Positions 43,304 through 54,730 of a DNA stretch of 64,000 nt are shown here, piece by piece. This DNA comes from Bos javanicus (taxonomy: Eukaryota; Chordata; Mammalia; Artiodactyla; Bovidae), in contig NC_083890.1 of NCBI RefSeq assembly GCF_032452875.1, positions 44,018,483 to 44,082,482 of the forward strand. Reading direction: 5' to 3'. Both the position numbers and the translations under genes were made by a program. The notes below the pieces were generated by a model. That model saw only the letters and a list, made by a program, of their open reading frames with translations. It was not told the origin of the DNA and ran no database searches. Position 1 is the first letter of the stretch; every line of letters begins with the position of its first letter.

Positions 43304-44258
43304 GTTATCTGTATGCAGGTCAGGGAGCAACAGTTAGAACTGGACACGGAACAACAGACTGGTTCCAAATAGGAAAAGGAGTACATCAAGGCTGTATATT
43401 GTCGCCCTGCTTATTTAACTTCTATGCAGAGTACATCATGAGAAATGCTGGGCTGGATGAAGCACAAGCTGGAATCAAGATTGCCGGGAGAAATATCAAT
43501 AACCTCATATATGCAGATGACACCACCCTTATGGCAGAAAGTGAAGAAGAACTAAAGAGCCTCTTGATGAAAGTGAAAGATGAGAGTGAAAAAGTTGGCT
43601 TAAAGCTCAACATTCAGAAAACTAAGATCATGGCATCCGGTCCCATCATTTCATGGCAAATAGATGGGGAAACAGTGGAAACAGTGGCTGACTATTTTTG
43701 GGGGCTCCAAAATCACTGCAGATGGTGATTGCAGCCATGAAATTAAAAGATGCTTACTCCTTGGAAGGAAAGTTATGACCAAGCTAGATAGCATATTAAA
43801 AAGCAGAGACATTACTTTACCAACAAAGGTCCATCTAGTCAAGGCTATGGTTTTTCCAATAGTCATGTATGGATGTGAGAGTTGGACTATAAAGAAAGCT
43901 GAACGCTGAAGAATTGATGCTTTGAACTGTAGTGTTAGAGAAGACTCTTGAGAGTCCCTTGGACTGCAAGAAGATCAGTCCTGAGTGTTCACTGGAAAGA
44001 CTGATGCTGAAGCTGAAGCTCCAATACTTTGGCCACCTGATGCAAAGAGCCGACTCATTTGAAAAGAGTCAAATGAGTCTTTCCCTGATGCTGGGAAAGA
44101 TTGAAGGTAGGAGGAGAACGGGACAACAGAGGATAAGAAGGTTGGATGGCATCACCAACTCAATGGACATGAGTTTGGGTAAACTCCAGGATTTGGTGAT
44201 GGACAGGGAGGCCTGGTGTGCTGTAGTCGCTAAGAGTCGGACACGACTGAGTGACTGA
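43304..44258 (+). mobile_element. BovB LINE, RT palm to 3' end
   Basis: Frame 43399-43728 with YADD, broken by a short loss near 43690. Frame 43664-43909 continues the protein and ends at TGA 43907-43909 (recurrent CGA position). Frame 43932-44258 carries the C-terminus to LSD-stop. It contains a foldback insertion at 44052-44079 and a ~10-base loss near 44226. Four alterations in one copy rule out function. Confidence 0.95.
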
Positions 44259-44278
44259 ACTGATAAGGCAATCAGATA

Positions 44279-44852
44279 CAAGCCTATCTGATGGGACTCA
44301 GAGATGCCCATTATCATAATATTGTTCAGTAAATCCACTGCCAAGTCACCATGAGGTTTCTTTGTTGATGAGCCACTCCTATCCCCGACGGAAATGTTAT
44401 TGTTAAAGAAGGACTTGAGGGTGACATTAGAAGGCACTCCCCTCCCCACCCCACAATCGCTCTTGCAAATGTTCTCTGTGGATTCATGCTCATCTACCTC
44501 CTCAGAGGTAACAAACAAAGCAAACATATCTTTTTCTCACTTAAACCTTGAAATAGTCTCTATTCTAGAATTAGAATGTCTGGTCTGGTCTATTATCCAC
44601 ACGCTGAACATTAGTTGAAGTCAAAGCTATGGGCCAGGGCTGTTGCAGACGAGAAGCCTATCCTGGGGAACAGAGGCTTATCTATTTTTCTTTTCTGAGT
44701 TGAGTTTTTGGTGATGATAATCATTTTTTCATAGACAGTTTATACAGGTAGTTCTCATATTGTAGCATTTCATTTCCTATTCTTAATTGAAAGAAGTACA
44801 TAAGAATATATTTTTAAGTTTAAAAAAATAAAGAATTCAAATATTAAATGTT
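44279..44852. other. Unique-looking DNA
   Basis: 574 bases, no element recognised. Confidence 0.5.
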
Positions 44853-44863
44853 TAGATCTTTGA

Positions 44864-45169
44864 ATGGGCTTCCCTCATAGCTCAGTTGGTAAAGAATCTA
44901 CCTGCAATGCAAGAGACCCCAGTTCAATTCCTGGGTAGGGAAGATCTCCCAGAGAAGGGATAGGGTACCCAGTCCAGTATTCTTGGGCTTCCCTTGTGGC
45001 TCAGCTGGTAAAGAATCCACCTGCAATGAAGGAGACCTGGGTTCGATCCCTGGGTTGGGAAGACCCCCTGGAGACTGGAAAGGCTACTCATTCCAGTTTT
45101 CTGGCCTGGAGAATTCCATGGACTGTATAGTCAGTCGGACATGACTGAGTGACTTTCACTTTCACTTTG
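44864..45169 (+). mobile_element. Tandem Bov-tA: truncated unit + full unit, one TSD pair
   Basis: Unit 1 (44866-44984) has a full head but stops at 'cagtattctt'. Unit 2 (44985-45169) starts directly with 'gggcttcccttgtggctcag' and runs to the 3' tail. tagatctttga at 44853-44863 and 45170-45180 encloses both units together. Confidence 0.95.
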
Positions 45170-45180
45170 TAGATCTTTGA

Positions 45181-45837
45181 TCTCAAATTAATTTCAATTT
45201 TCCCCTGCCAAAGTGGAAGCTGTTCCTTTGGGAATCTCTCTGGCAAACAACCCTTCTTGTAAGGGTATGGTACTCAAAGATTGAAGTGGAGGTAGGGGAA
45301 GGAATGGAGGAAAGGAAAAGCATATGTATGAGGATTAGAGGGGTATTGTATAAAATGTCTCCTTGTTCTGAAACAGGTTTTTATTGTCTTTGGAAACATT
45401 AAGAATACTTGTTTGCTGATGACATCCTGACAGAGTGAACTTGATCCTGTGTGCCAAAAGGGTAGGGAGATATAACAGGTAATTTACCCTCACAGGAAAT
45501 ACTCATCCCTACCCCATCCCCTCAGATATTTAGGTCTCATTGCTTGCTTGCTTTCCCATATCTGAAACAAGTATGGCCAACGTGTAGAGTGGTTACCCAA
45601 GAAACGAGCTGCTACAAGTTTAGGCAGCAACTGAAAGCAAGTAATCTGTCATCTGGATAATTAGTCTCTAAATAAACTGAAAGTTCTGGCACTATGAAAA
45701 TCCCAAGAATACACTGAAAATACCAAAAGGCAGTAATGGTGTGTGAAAAATCATCATCTTTAGACCACTACATGAGTATGACTAAACTTCTCCTTCTCTG
45801 TTGATAAGAGAAATCACATTACCACCATATTTTAGGC
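45181..45837. other. Unique-looking DNA
   Basis: 657 bases, nothing recognised. Confidence 0.5.
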
Positions 45838-45859
45838 ATACACACATACATACACACAA

Positions 45860-45896
<37 letters not shown>
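45838..45896. repeat. (CA)n microsatellite
   Basis: Imperfect start ('acacacatacatacacacaa'), then about 17 uninterrupted CA units. Confidence 0.96.
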
Positions 45897-45899
<3 letters not shown>

Positions 45900-47087
45900 T
45901 TGTCTCACTTCTTTTCTTCCTTCTTCGGTATAAATTATGAGTGTCTCCTGAGTCATTGTGGTTTTTGTTTTTGTATTTTCTAATGGCTAAACCCAGTGGG
46001 AACACCCGAAGCCCTTTGACACTTTGGTAACACACCCTTCTGACTACCCTTGTTTGTTAATAGGATTGGGATGATTTTTAAAAACAGCAACAATAACAAA
46101 TCAAAGCCTCTTTGGGGGCTGTGGCTATGGCGATCTATAAAGACAAAAACAGGTTATTGCTTCTGAAAAATTGTACAATAGGGTTGTGAGGCTAGAAAAA
46201 AGCTGTCAGACATGATTTCCCTGGACAATGACACACAGAGAGATGTCTCTAAATCATGATGTAATATAACACAAGGACCCAAGAACAAACGTGTCCTGTC
46301 TAAGAGTAATCACTCTCCCCTGGGGAGTGAGCTTAATCAGGCTTTATCTCTCCTTGACAGGAAACCCAAGGCACACACCCACAGAGTTTAATTATATAAG
46401 TCTAGAAGACTAAAGAGAATGACTGAATTTACCTTAGAGAGAACTCCAGACTAAGAGAGGGATAAAATGTTTAAGAGATGACATCCATTCTTTGAAAAGA
46501 ATGGTCTGATGAGACATCTCTCATAAGACAGTAAGTGTTTCATCTCTCTTTTGAATATAGCAAGTGCTATCAAGTATATTAAGAAGTTGACAGCTTCTTT
46601 ATGTAAATGCCAATGTTCATGAATCTCTAAGTTAGAAACCATTTAGTTGCAATTCTGCATTGATATGGAGCCATTTAAGGTAGCATTGGTAGAAGGTTCT
46701 AGAATATAATAATATTTAGGTTGTTTACATTCCCAATAGGACCCACCCTCAGGGGTGAAGAGATGTGCTCACTCAACTTTCTTTTGTCCTAGCCACACTG
46801 GAGAGATTCTTCCCCTTGGACACTGAGCACTGGCTCATGACAACTGATGTACACAAGAAGGGAACTAACTTTACTCATGGAAACCTTACATTTCTTGCAG
46901 AAAGGCTCTGCGTATTGTTAGGTAATAGAAGTAGGCTCAGCCAGAAAAGAGACAAAGGGACAAAAGAGACAAGAAGACAAATGAAGAAAAATAAATAAAT
47001 GAAGGACAATTAAAGGAATTTCTCTTTTATTACTTCCCCTAAAAACTGGTATCCTGTTTGGGATGTGAGCTGAAGTTTCTGGAATTT
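45897..47087. other. Unique-looking DNA, 1.2 kb
   Basis: No recognised repeat; frames under 80 codons. Confidence 0.5.
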
Positions 47088-47492
47088 GAAGAAGGCTGAG
47101 TGCCGAAGAATTGATGCTTTTGAACTGTGGTGTTGGAGAAGACTCTTGAGAGTCCCTTGGACTGCAAGGAGATCCAACCAGTCCATTCTGAAGGAGATCA
47201 GCTCTGGGATTTCTTTGGAAGGAATGATGCTAAAGCTGAAACTCCAGTACTTTGGCCACCTCATGTGAAGAGTTGACTCACTGGAAAAGACTGATGCTGG
47301 GAGGGATTGGGGGCAGGAGGAGAAGGGGATGACAGAGGATGAGATGGCTGGATGGCATCACTGACGCAATGGATGTGAGTCTGAGTGAACTCCGGGAGTT
47401 GGTGATGGACAGGGAGGCCTGGTGTGCTGCGATTCATGGGGTCGCAAAGAGTCGGACACGACTGAGCGACTGATCTGATCTGATCTGATCTG
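47088..47492 (+). mobile_element. BovB LINE 3' end, young subtype
   Basis: 'gaagaaggctgagtgccgaag' to a (GATCT)n tail at about 47472-47492. The recurrent CGA codon is intact, many CpGs remain, and the block KKAECRRIDAFELW is open, so this is probably the youngest BovB piece here. Confidence 0.95.
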
Positions 47493-47776
47493 GGAGAAGG
47501 TGAAGTTGAGTAGATTGTTTTTGCATCTCTGCCTCCTCCTTCCCACACAACTGCCAACCTACACTCAGCAAAAAGGAGAGAATTATTTTCTTTCTTTTCT
47601 AAACCACAAGGAGTTAAGAGCAATTTCACTAAACCTGGGAACAGATTAATTTGTCACATTCGCTGTTCAGTAGCAGTGACCTGGCTTTAGGGCGAATGAT
47701 CAGAATAGGTACGTTCTCTCAAGGTGTAGGAAGATCCAAGTGGAGAAAATTCTAGAAAGTACATACAGTTTTCAAT
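47493..47776. other. Unique-looking DNA
   Basis: 284 bases; nothing recognised. Confidence 0.5.
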
Positions 47777-47990
47777 GGGTTTCCCTGGGGTCTTAATGGT
47801 AAAGAATCTGCCTGCCAATGCAGGAGATGCAGATTCAACCCCTGGAAGCTCCCCTGGAGAAGGAAATAGCAACCCACTCCAGTATTGTTGCCTGGGAAAT
47901 CCCATGGACAGAGGAGCCTGGTGGGTTATAGTCCATGGGGTCACAAAGAGTCAGACATGACTGAGTGACTAAGCAACAGCAACAACAAAA
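47777..47990 (+). mobile_element. Bov-tA SINE
   Basis: 'gggtttccctggggtcttaatgg' head, body, tail 'gactaagcaacagcaacaac'. Confidence 0.93.
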
Positions 47991-48689
47991 CAGTTCTTAG
48001 TTGAGAAGGGAATCTTGGATAGCATGAGGGGAGAGGCAACCCTGGGACATATGAATAGAGAAAAAAGAAATTCTGGTCACTAAGGAAAGCTACTCTTTAA
48101 ATTTCCCTTGAGAGGCTTTGGAGAGAAAAAGCAGCGTCTGTAGGTTGTTAAAATTTTTCTGACATTGCAAACAAAGCTTGGTGGCCCTCCTATTGCATGG
48201 GTGATGTGTCTGCGTTGAATTATAATTCAAAGCAAGGCAATTAGAACAGATTCCTTGAGCATGATTTTTAATTGTCTGCATGGGAGACTGTATCATTACA
48301 ATGACAGTTGGTACCATGACAGATAAACACAAAGTACTGAAGCTCAAAATTAATCTTTTCATTTTGTCACAGAGGAATTTGCAACTATGCTCAATGCATG
48401 TCAAGTGTGTTGTGTTTTGAGACAAACTTAATGGAGGGTATCTCACAAAGGACCAAGGATTTGGGCTCTGGGTTACATAAAGCAGCCATGGCAACTCAAA
48501 TCACTAACAGAGGGGGATTAGTATGCTCGGAAGTGGAATGATGAAAGTATATTTGTCTCAAGGGACACCCTTCAAGAGTTTGACTAATTCTGCACAGGAT
48601 GGCTTTTTTTCACCCTTTGTAGATCATCTGGGGGGTGACAGCTTCCTCTGGGAGGCAATACACAAAATGACAGAGTCAAAAAGAGTCTT
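47991..48689. other. Unique DNA holding a 134-codon minus frame
   Basis: The minus frame 48494-48090 is the longest in the window outside repeats. It has a hydrophobic run near residues 48-66 and eleven Cys. I do not recognise it, and its length is compatible with chance. Confidence 0.3.
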
Positions 48690-48899
48690 GAAGAGTTCAG
48701 TTGTATCCGTCTCTTTGAGACCCGATGGACTGTAGCCTGCCAGGCTCCACTGTCCATGGGATTTCCCAGGCAAGAACACTGGACTGGGTTGCCAATTTCT
48801 TCTCCAGGGAATCATCCTGACCCAAGGATCAAACCCAGGTCTCCTGCACCTCCTGCGTGGGCAGGCAGATTCTTTACCACTGCGCCACTTGGGACGCCC
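48690..48899 (-). mobile_element. Bov-tA SINE
   Basis: 'agagttcagttgtatccgtc' to 'ctgcgccacttgggacgccc'; the head is complete at the right. Confidence 0.93.
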
Positions 48900-50014
48900 A
48901 TGGTGGTCAAAGACTCATTTATAGGTTGGGAAACTGAGGGGGAAGGGACTTAACCAAGTTCACACAAAACTATGCAAAGCCTGAATTGTACCAAAAAACC
49001 AAATCCAACAGCTCCCAATTCAGCCCCCTTTCCAGAATTGAATAAGGATGCAAAACTTCAGTTACACAAGATAAATAAGATGTGTAAGTTCTAGAGATCT
49101 ACTGTTCAGACTGGTACCCACAGCTATCCACACTATAACTTTGAATAGTTACTAGTAGAGGAACTCTATAGTGGGAAGAAGAAAAACAAACATGAATCTA
49201 GTTCATGACCCCAAGGTTAAGAAGGCCACCCTTCAGCTCTCAGAACTTGTGTTTGGAACCCATATCCCAGAGCAAATACAGACAGCACACATCTATAAAA
49301 AATAAAACCAAGTTTCACTGAAGTGCAGTTTATAACTATTTAGCCATTTATTGAAAAACAAAATAATCAGGGCCCTCCTGTTTTCATCTCTGTGCACTGT
49401 TAATACCCAAACTCCACCAAGTTTTACATTTTTTAAATACGCGTATTTATTTTTACTATTTCCTAGTTGACAAAGCTTCACAACCAATTAGAGAAATAAA
49501 TCAGCCTAATGAATTAATGATTAAAATCCGCCTCAGACACAGTGGCCTTTATGAAGCTTGAGCATATTTAAAGCACCCCTTTTCCAATAGTTTAAAGAAA
49601 CCGTGAGGAGGCATTCTTCCCTACTGATCATCAGGTGATGACGGAAAACTGCTTCAGGCTTCAACTGGATGAAACTCCAATTACACAGCACTGGAGGGCT
49701 ACGAGAATTTCTGTAATCTTATCAGTATCTGTAGTGAGACCTAAGGCATGTGATTTCAAACAAGCAAAACTACGAGCAAGGATCTGTTTAGCCCACTCTA
49801 TAATGCCAGGCTGTATCACTCATGTCAGCAGGTAATGGAGACAGACGTGGATGGGAGGAAAGGATCCCGCAGAGGGCGGGGTTGGACGAGCTACAGACAT
49901 GCAGGAGCTGGCAAGAGAGACAGCTTGGGGCAATGAAGGCTCGCTGTGCTTGGGGTCAGGAACTGGGGTCCCAGACCTGGTTGGCTGGTTTGCTCACTTT
50001 TATAAATGTGGGTT
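48900..50014. other. Unique-looking DNA, 1.1 kb
   Basis: No recognised repeat. GC content rises over 49830-50000; no exon was identified. Confidence 0.45.
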
Positions 50015-50340
50015 GGACAAGACTTCTTTGAATTTTAGCTTCCAGGCTGTAAAATAGGGATAATAATACCTATATTTCAGGGCTGTTAGAGTGTTAGTTG
50101 CTCTGTTATGTCTGACTCTTGACTCATGGACAGTAGCCCACCAAGTTTCTCTGTCCATGCGATTCTCCAGGCAAGGATACTGGAGTGAGTAGCCATTCCC
50201 TTCTCCAAGGGATCTTCCTGACCTGGGGATCGAACCCTGGTCTCCCACACTGCAGGGCTGTTACAAGGACTCCATAAGGTTGCATATGGAAAGTGGCCGG
50301 CACAGCATCTAGTGCATTGTTAGCACTCAAAAATGGTAGC
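50015..50340 (+). repeat. MIR SINE split by a Bov-tA
   Basis: Left part to 50088 ('gctgtaaaatagggataataatacc') and right part from 50253 ('gttacaaggactccataagg', 'agcactcaaaaatggtagc'). Without the insert the MIR reads continuously. Confidence 0.85.
50089..50252 (-). mobile_element. Bov-tA SINE inside MIR, head truncated, with TSD
   Basis: 'gagtgttagttgctctgtta' to 'tcgaaccctggtctcccaca'. cagggctgtta flanks it at 50078-50088 and 50253-50263. The element is 5'-truncated within the head just after the B box. Confidence 0.95.
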
Positions 50341-50344
50341 ACTT

Positions 50345-50690
50345 TAGCCATCCAAAGGAATGAAGCACAGATACCTTGTGGATGAAGCTTGAAAACATTA
50401 TACTAAATGAAAGAAGCCAGACACAAAGGGTCAGATATTGCATGATTCCATTGATATGAAATGTCCAGAACAGCCAAAGCCATAGAGACAGGAAGCAGAA
50501 CAGTGGTTGCTGAGGGGTGGGGGAAGTGCTTAAGGGGCACAAGGTTTTCTCTTAGAGCCATGAAAATCTTTTGGAACTAGATAAAGGTGGTGGTTGCATA
50601 GCATCGTGAGTGGACTAAATGCTACTCTATTGTATATTTTGAAATGGTTATTTTTATCTTGTGTGCATATGTGAAAAATAAAAATTAATC
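50345..50690 (+). mobile_element. L1M-type L1 3' region
   Basis: 'aaggaatgaagcacagatac', 'gaaagaagccagacacaaag', 'tgatatgaaatgtccagaa', 'gtggttgctgaggggtggg', 'aaggtggtggttgcatagc', and an A-rich end at 50675. Confidence 0.85.
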
Positions 50691-50977
50691 AGTGTTTATT
50701 AATAAAAAAAAATTAGTGATTGCTCATCTGTTCCCCCCACACACTGTAGACCAGTTTTCTCTTTGAGAAAAAAGGAAGGGCCATGGATCTCTATGGTTCC
50801 TTACAGTTCTGGCATTTTTCTGATTCAGTATGTTCTTAATGAAATCCTTCTATGAGTTAAGTCTTGAACTGGCTGCCATGGAGACATAAAGAAAAAATAA
50901 AAGATGGCACCTGCCTTCAGAAAGGGTACTGCTAAGTAGGCAGAAAGAGACAGGCTCATGAGTCATTTAAACAAGGG
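50691..50977. other. Unique-looking DNA
   Basis: 287 bases; an A9 run at about 50705 may be the L1 tail. Confidence 0.45.
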
Positions 50978-50991
50978 CACCCAATAAAGTC

Positions 50992-51457
50992 CCTTTACTT
51001 TGCCAACAAAGGTTCATACAAAGCTATGGTTTTTCCAGTAGTCATATATGGATGTGAGAGTTGGACCATCAAGAAGACTGAGCACCGAATAACTGATGCT
51101 TTTAAACTGTGGTGTTGGAGAAGACTCTTGAGAGTCCCTTGGATAGCAAGGAGATCAAACCAGTCAATCCTAAAAGAAATCAACCCTGAATATATTCATT
51201 AGAAGGACTGGTGCTGAAGCTGAAGTTCCAGTACTTTGGCCACCTGATGCAAAGAGCCAACTCGTTGGAAAGGACACTGATGCTGGGAGAGACTGACGGC
51301 AGGAGAAGGGGGCGAGGATGGGATGGTTGGATGGCATCACTGACTCAACGGACATGAATTTAAGCAAGCTCAGGGAGATAGTGAAGGACAGGGAAGCCTG
51401 GTGTGCTGTAGTCCACAGGGTTCGCAAGGAGTTGGACATGACTCAGCAACTGAACAA
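50992..51457 (+). mobile_element. BovB LINE 3' end, older subtype, with TSD
   Basis: 'tttactttgccaacaaagg' to 'gactcagcaactgaacaa'. Flanks cacccaataaagtc (50978-50991) and cacctgataaagtc (51458-51471) are a TSD with two mismatches. The recurrent codon is CGA (KKTEHRITDAF). Confidence 0.92.
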
Positions 51458-51471
51458 CACCTGATAAAGTC

Positions 51472-51642
51472 AGAACCCGACCAGGGCTCATTAGAGGAAG
51501 TGATAGGTATAGGGCAGGATGACAGGGAGAGAATGGAGGGCAGTGTGGGGCGTATTTAGTCTAGAGCCCCAAACTGGAGATGATTTGGTCCAGACTGGCA
51601 TGAGAAGTCAGAGACAAATTATGTGATATTCTTCCAGTATTG
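51472..51642. other. Short unique stretch
   Basis: Nothing recognised. Confidence 0.5.
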
Positions 51643-51846
51643 CGGGCTTCCCTGGTGGTTAAGATGGTACAGAATTTGCTTGCAACACAGGAGACCCAGG
51701 TTCGATCCCTGAGTTGGGAAGATTCCCTGGAGAGGGAAATGGCAACCCACTCCAGCACTCTTGCCTAGGACATCCCATGGACAGAGGAGCCTGGCGGGTA
51801 CACTCCACGGACAAGAGAGGCAGACATACTGACTGACTGAGCACAA
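51643..51846 (+). mobile_element. Bov-tA SINE
   Basis: 'gggcttccctggtggttaag' head, B box 'ggttcgatccctg', body shortened near 'gcgggtacactcc'. Confidence 0.93.
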
Positions 51847-52220
51847 AGCCCAAACCCCCAGGGCGTCAGGTCTTTGGGAAGAGCAATGTGAGTTATTTTG
51901 GGGAAAAACTATGCAGTTGCAGGGACAAGATTAAATTGTCGTAAATTAGGCAGAAGTTTGGCCTTTTTTTAAAAAATTAAATATCAATGAGGAAAAATGA
52001 GTCTATAAATTCCCAGATTTTGAAATACGTGTACCTTATAAAGAGAGAAATAATCTGAGGAAACATTTCACTTTTAACCCAGATAGATTTCATTTGATTA
52101 GTCCTAGTCCATACCCTTCAAAACTGAATCTATATAAGACTTCAAAGAATTCTTGAGAAGCAAATATGACTGGTCAGGCAATGGAAGCAGGCTGTCTAAA
52201 TACAGATTTTAAGTAAATCC
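51847..52220. other. Unique-looking DNA
   Basis: 374 bases; nothing recognised. Confidence 0.5.
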
Positions 52221-52233
52221 AGTTCATTTATTC

Positions 52234-52508
52234 GGAAAAGGCAGTGGCAACCCACTCCAGTACTCTTGCCTGGAAAATCCCACGGATGGAGGAGCCTGGT
52301 AGGCTCCAGTCCATGGGGTTGCTAAGAGTTGGGCACGACTGAGCAACTTTACTTTCACTTTTCACTTTCATGCATTGGAGAAGGAAATGGCAACCCACTC
52401 CAGTGTTCTTGCCTGGAGAATCCCAGGGACAGAGGAGCCTGGTGGGCTGCCGTCTATGGGGTCGCACAGAGTCAGACACAACTGAAGCGACTTAGCAGCA
52501 GCAGCAGC
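52234..52508 (+). mobile_element. Bov-A2 SINE, full dimer with TSD
   Basis: Flanked by agttcatttattc at 52221-52233 and 52509-52521, with an (AGC)n tail. Both monomers are complete. Confidence 0.96.
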
Positions 52509-52521
52509 AGTTCATTTATTC

Positions 52522-53204
52522 CATATTTCATCTCTTGGTATTAGGGTCCCAGACCACTTTCTTTCCATGGGTGAGGTCTTGGGCTTGAATACCAAGAAGA
52601 TAGGAATTATTTTAATATATTCTTACCATTAGTCAGAAGAATAATCATCATACTGTTGACTAGCCATGAAAGACAATGTTTGATAAACTTCATTATTTTG
52701 TGAGGATGGAGGAAAAGTTCTAATCCATAGGCCTTTCCATCTGTATCTGATCTTATAAGAACAATTGAGGTATAAAGCTTATTTAAAGCATTTTTTTTCC
52801 TCCAGGAAAGACATCTGTCCTCATATCTACCATCTGATTTGTCTGTATTACTTCCCTGGAAGTAAAGAGAAGTTTTTACAAATGGAGAAATTAAAATGTT
52901 CCATTGTATAAAAAAATCGAATGTAAAGAAGATAAATCTCAGTTCCTGGAACAGTTTTGTTTTGTTCTGAGTAGGGTGGACACACATGTTTTATGTCTCA
53001 TGCCAACTTGGATTAATGGACAATGGCTGCCAGGAGTATTGTGTGGAGGAAAATTGGGGTTTCATCAAGGTTACTCAGGGCAAACTGCTGAGATTCAGGA
53101 GCGGTGCCTGCTTGGGTGTGGAATATATATTGTTCCTGCACAGGGAGGGGGTTTTCCTTCTTTTCATGTGAAAGAATCTAATTATCAATGAAAGTTTTTA
53201 ATTT
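52522..53204. other. Unique-looking DNA
   Basis: The 126-codon minus frame at 52987-52607 and two overlapping plus frames near 52904-53191 lack recognisable domains. Confidence 0.45.
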
Positions 53205-53870
53205 CTTATTGCTAAGGCAATCCCTGTTCATTGTGGAAAGTTAGAAAATACAACTAAGACAGCAGAAACCGCCGTTCTATCACCCAGAGGTATGACAACA
53301 ACACAGATAGATATCCTCTCCCCTTCTTCTGTCTACACATTATTTTCTAAAGAAGAGGTTGTGCTCATGTAATTCTGCAGCCTCATGTTTTAGCCTTGAT
53401 CATACGTCATGATAGCTCAGTTGGTAAAGAATCCACCTCCAATGCAGGAGACCATGGTTCAGTTCCTGGGTTGGGAAGATCCCCTGGAGAAGGGAAAGGC
53501 TATCCACTCCAGTATTCTGGCCTGGGGAATTCCATGGACTGTATAGTCCATGGGGTCGCAGAGTTGGACACGACTGAGTGACTTTCACTTTCACTATACC
53601 TCATGAAAATCTTTCCATGTCATTTAAAATATCCTCCCTGTTTTCTCTCGTATCAGTCAACCACTCTTATTGCATATTATGATGGTCTCTAATATTAATA
53701 ATCCCAACTCCATGAAACTTACGTAGCTACATCTTTATTACATCAGGATAAATTTTCATGAATGGAATTACTATATTAAAGAGAGCGCAAATTGGTTTTG
53801 ATATATATTGATGAATAGCCCTCCTGAAATGCTATAAAAATGTATTCTCCATCAACATTTTAAAAGCCGA
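53205..53870 (+). repeat. Ancient mammalian repeat, split by a Bov-tA
   Basis: Left: 'ttcattgtggaaagttagaa', 'ctatcacccagaggtatgac'. Right: 'gaaaatctttccatgtcatt', 'ttcatgaatggaattactat', 'gaatagccctcctgaaat'. It resembles the family at 38735; the name is not assigned. Confidence 0.45.
53413..53595 (+). mobile_element. Bov-tA SINE, 5'-truncated, with TSD
   Basis: Starts inside the head at 'tagctcagttggtaaag'. Flanks atacgtcatga (53402-53412) and atacctcatga (53596-53606), one mismatch. Confidence 0.94.
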
Positions 53871-54498
53871 AAGTATAGTTTAAATGTGCCCAAAGACTGG
53901 ATAAGAATACTAAGATTTAAGAGACTGACAAAGAACTGTGTCATATAGCAATTAGCTGTCTAAAACTGGTTTCTGTATACGCGGTTACAATGAATCGTTT
54001 TAATGTCATGTTTGGAAATATGCGGGTAACAAAATACTTTTTTAAAAAACACAAAGATATAATGGAGGAGCTAGCTGCTTGTCATGAATCTTTGGACTCT
54101 TTAAGTGGGTCAGGACTTGGTACTGAGCTCCACTTTGAGATGCCTCAGAGACAGTAAGAAAAATTTCCTACAAATAGGAAAGGCAGAGCTCTGTATTGAG
54201 ACCCCTGCTTTCCATATGACCTGGTATATAAATTAAAACCAAACTAAACCTACTAAAATTATGGAAACACTTCCGCAGCCTCAATGGAAAATTCAGTCAC
54301 TGAAGATTATACTTGTAGACTATAAATCTCCTTAAAATAACTGAGGCTGAAGTGTAAATATCTACCATATTTACCCTTCCCAGAACAATTCAACAAACTC
54401 CACTGGGCATCCAAATTATGCCCAACACAGTGGATGTTCAAACATGTGGACTCTTCAAACATGGTCTCACCCATTAAAGCTTGTCACAAGGCTACTGG
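53871..54498. other. Unique-looking DNA
   Basis: 628 bases; nothing recognised. Confidence 0.5.
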
Positions 54499-54730
54499 GA
54501 GAACATTCCTTGGTGGCTCAGACCACCAAGATCTTTACCATCAGGTAAAGATCTGCTTGCAATGTGAGAGACCTGGATTCAATCCCTGAGTCGGGAAGAT
54601 CCTCTGTAGAAGGGCATGGCAACTCACTCCAGTATTCTTGCCTGGAGAATTCCATGGACAGAGGAATCTGGTGGACTCCAGTCCGTGGGGTCTCAAAGAG
54701 TCAGACACAACCAAGCAACTAACACTTTAT
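54499..54730 (+). mobile_element. Bov-tA SINE with double hairpin in the head
   Basis: The normal head is broken after 'ggtggctcaga' by about 20 inserted bases that are reverse-complement copies of the flanking head sequence (54509-54554). The body continues normally from 'gcttgcaatgtgagagacc'. Confidence 0.95.

Noticed and set aside
43292..44278. TSD 'atcagata' for the BovB at 43304-44258
   Set aside because: The two 8-base matches do not abut the element edges, so they may be coincidence.
52607..52987. 126-codon minus frame as a gene
   Set aside because: Same reasoning: no recognisable motif and chance-compatible length.
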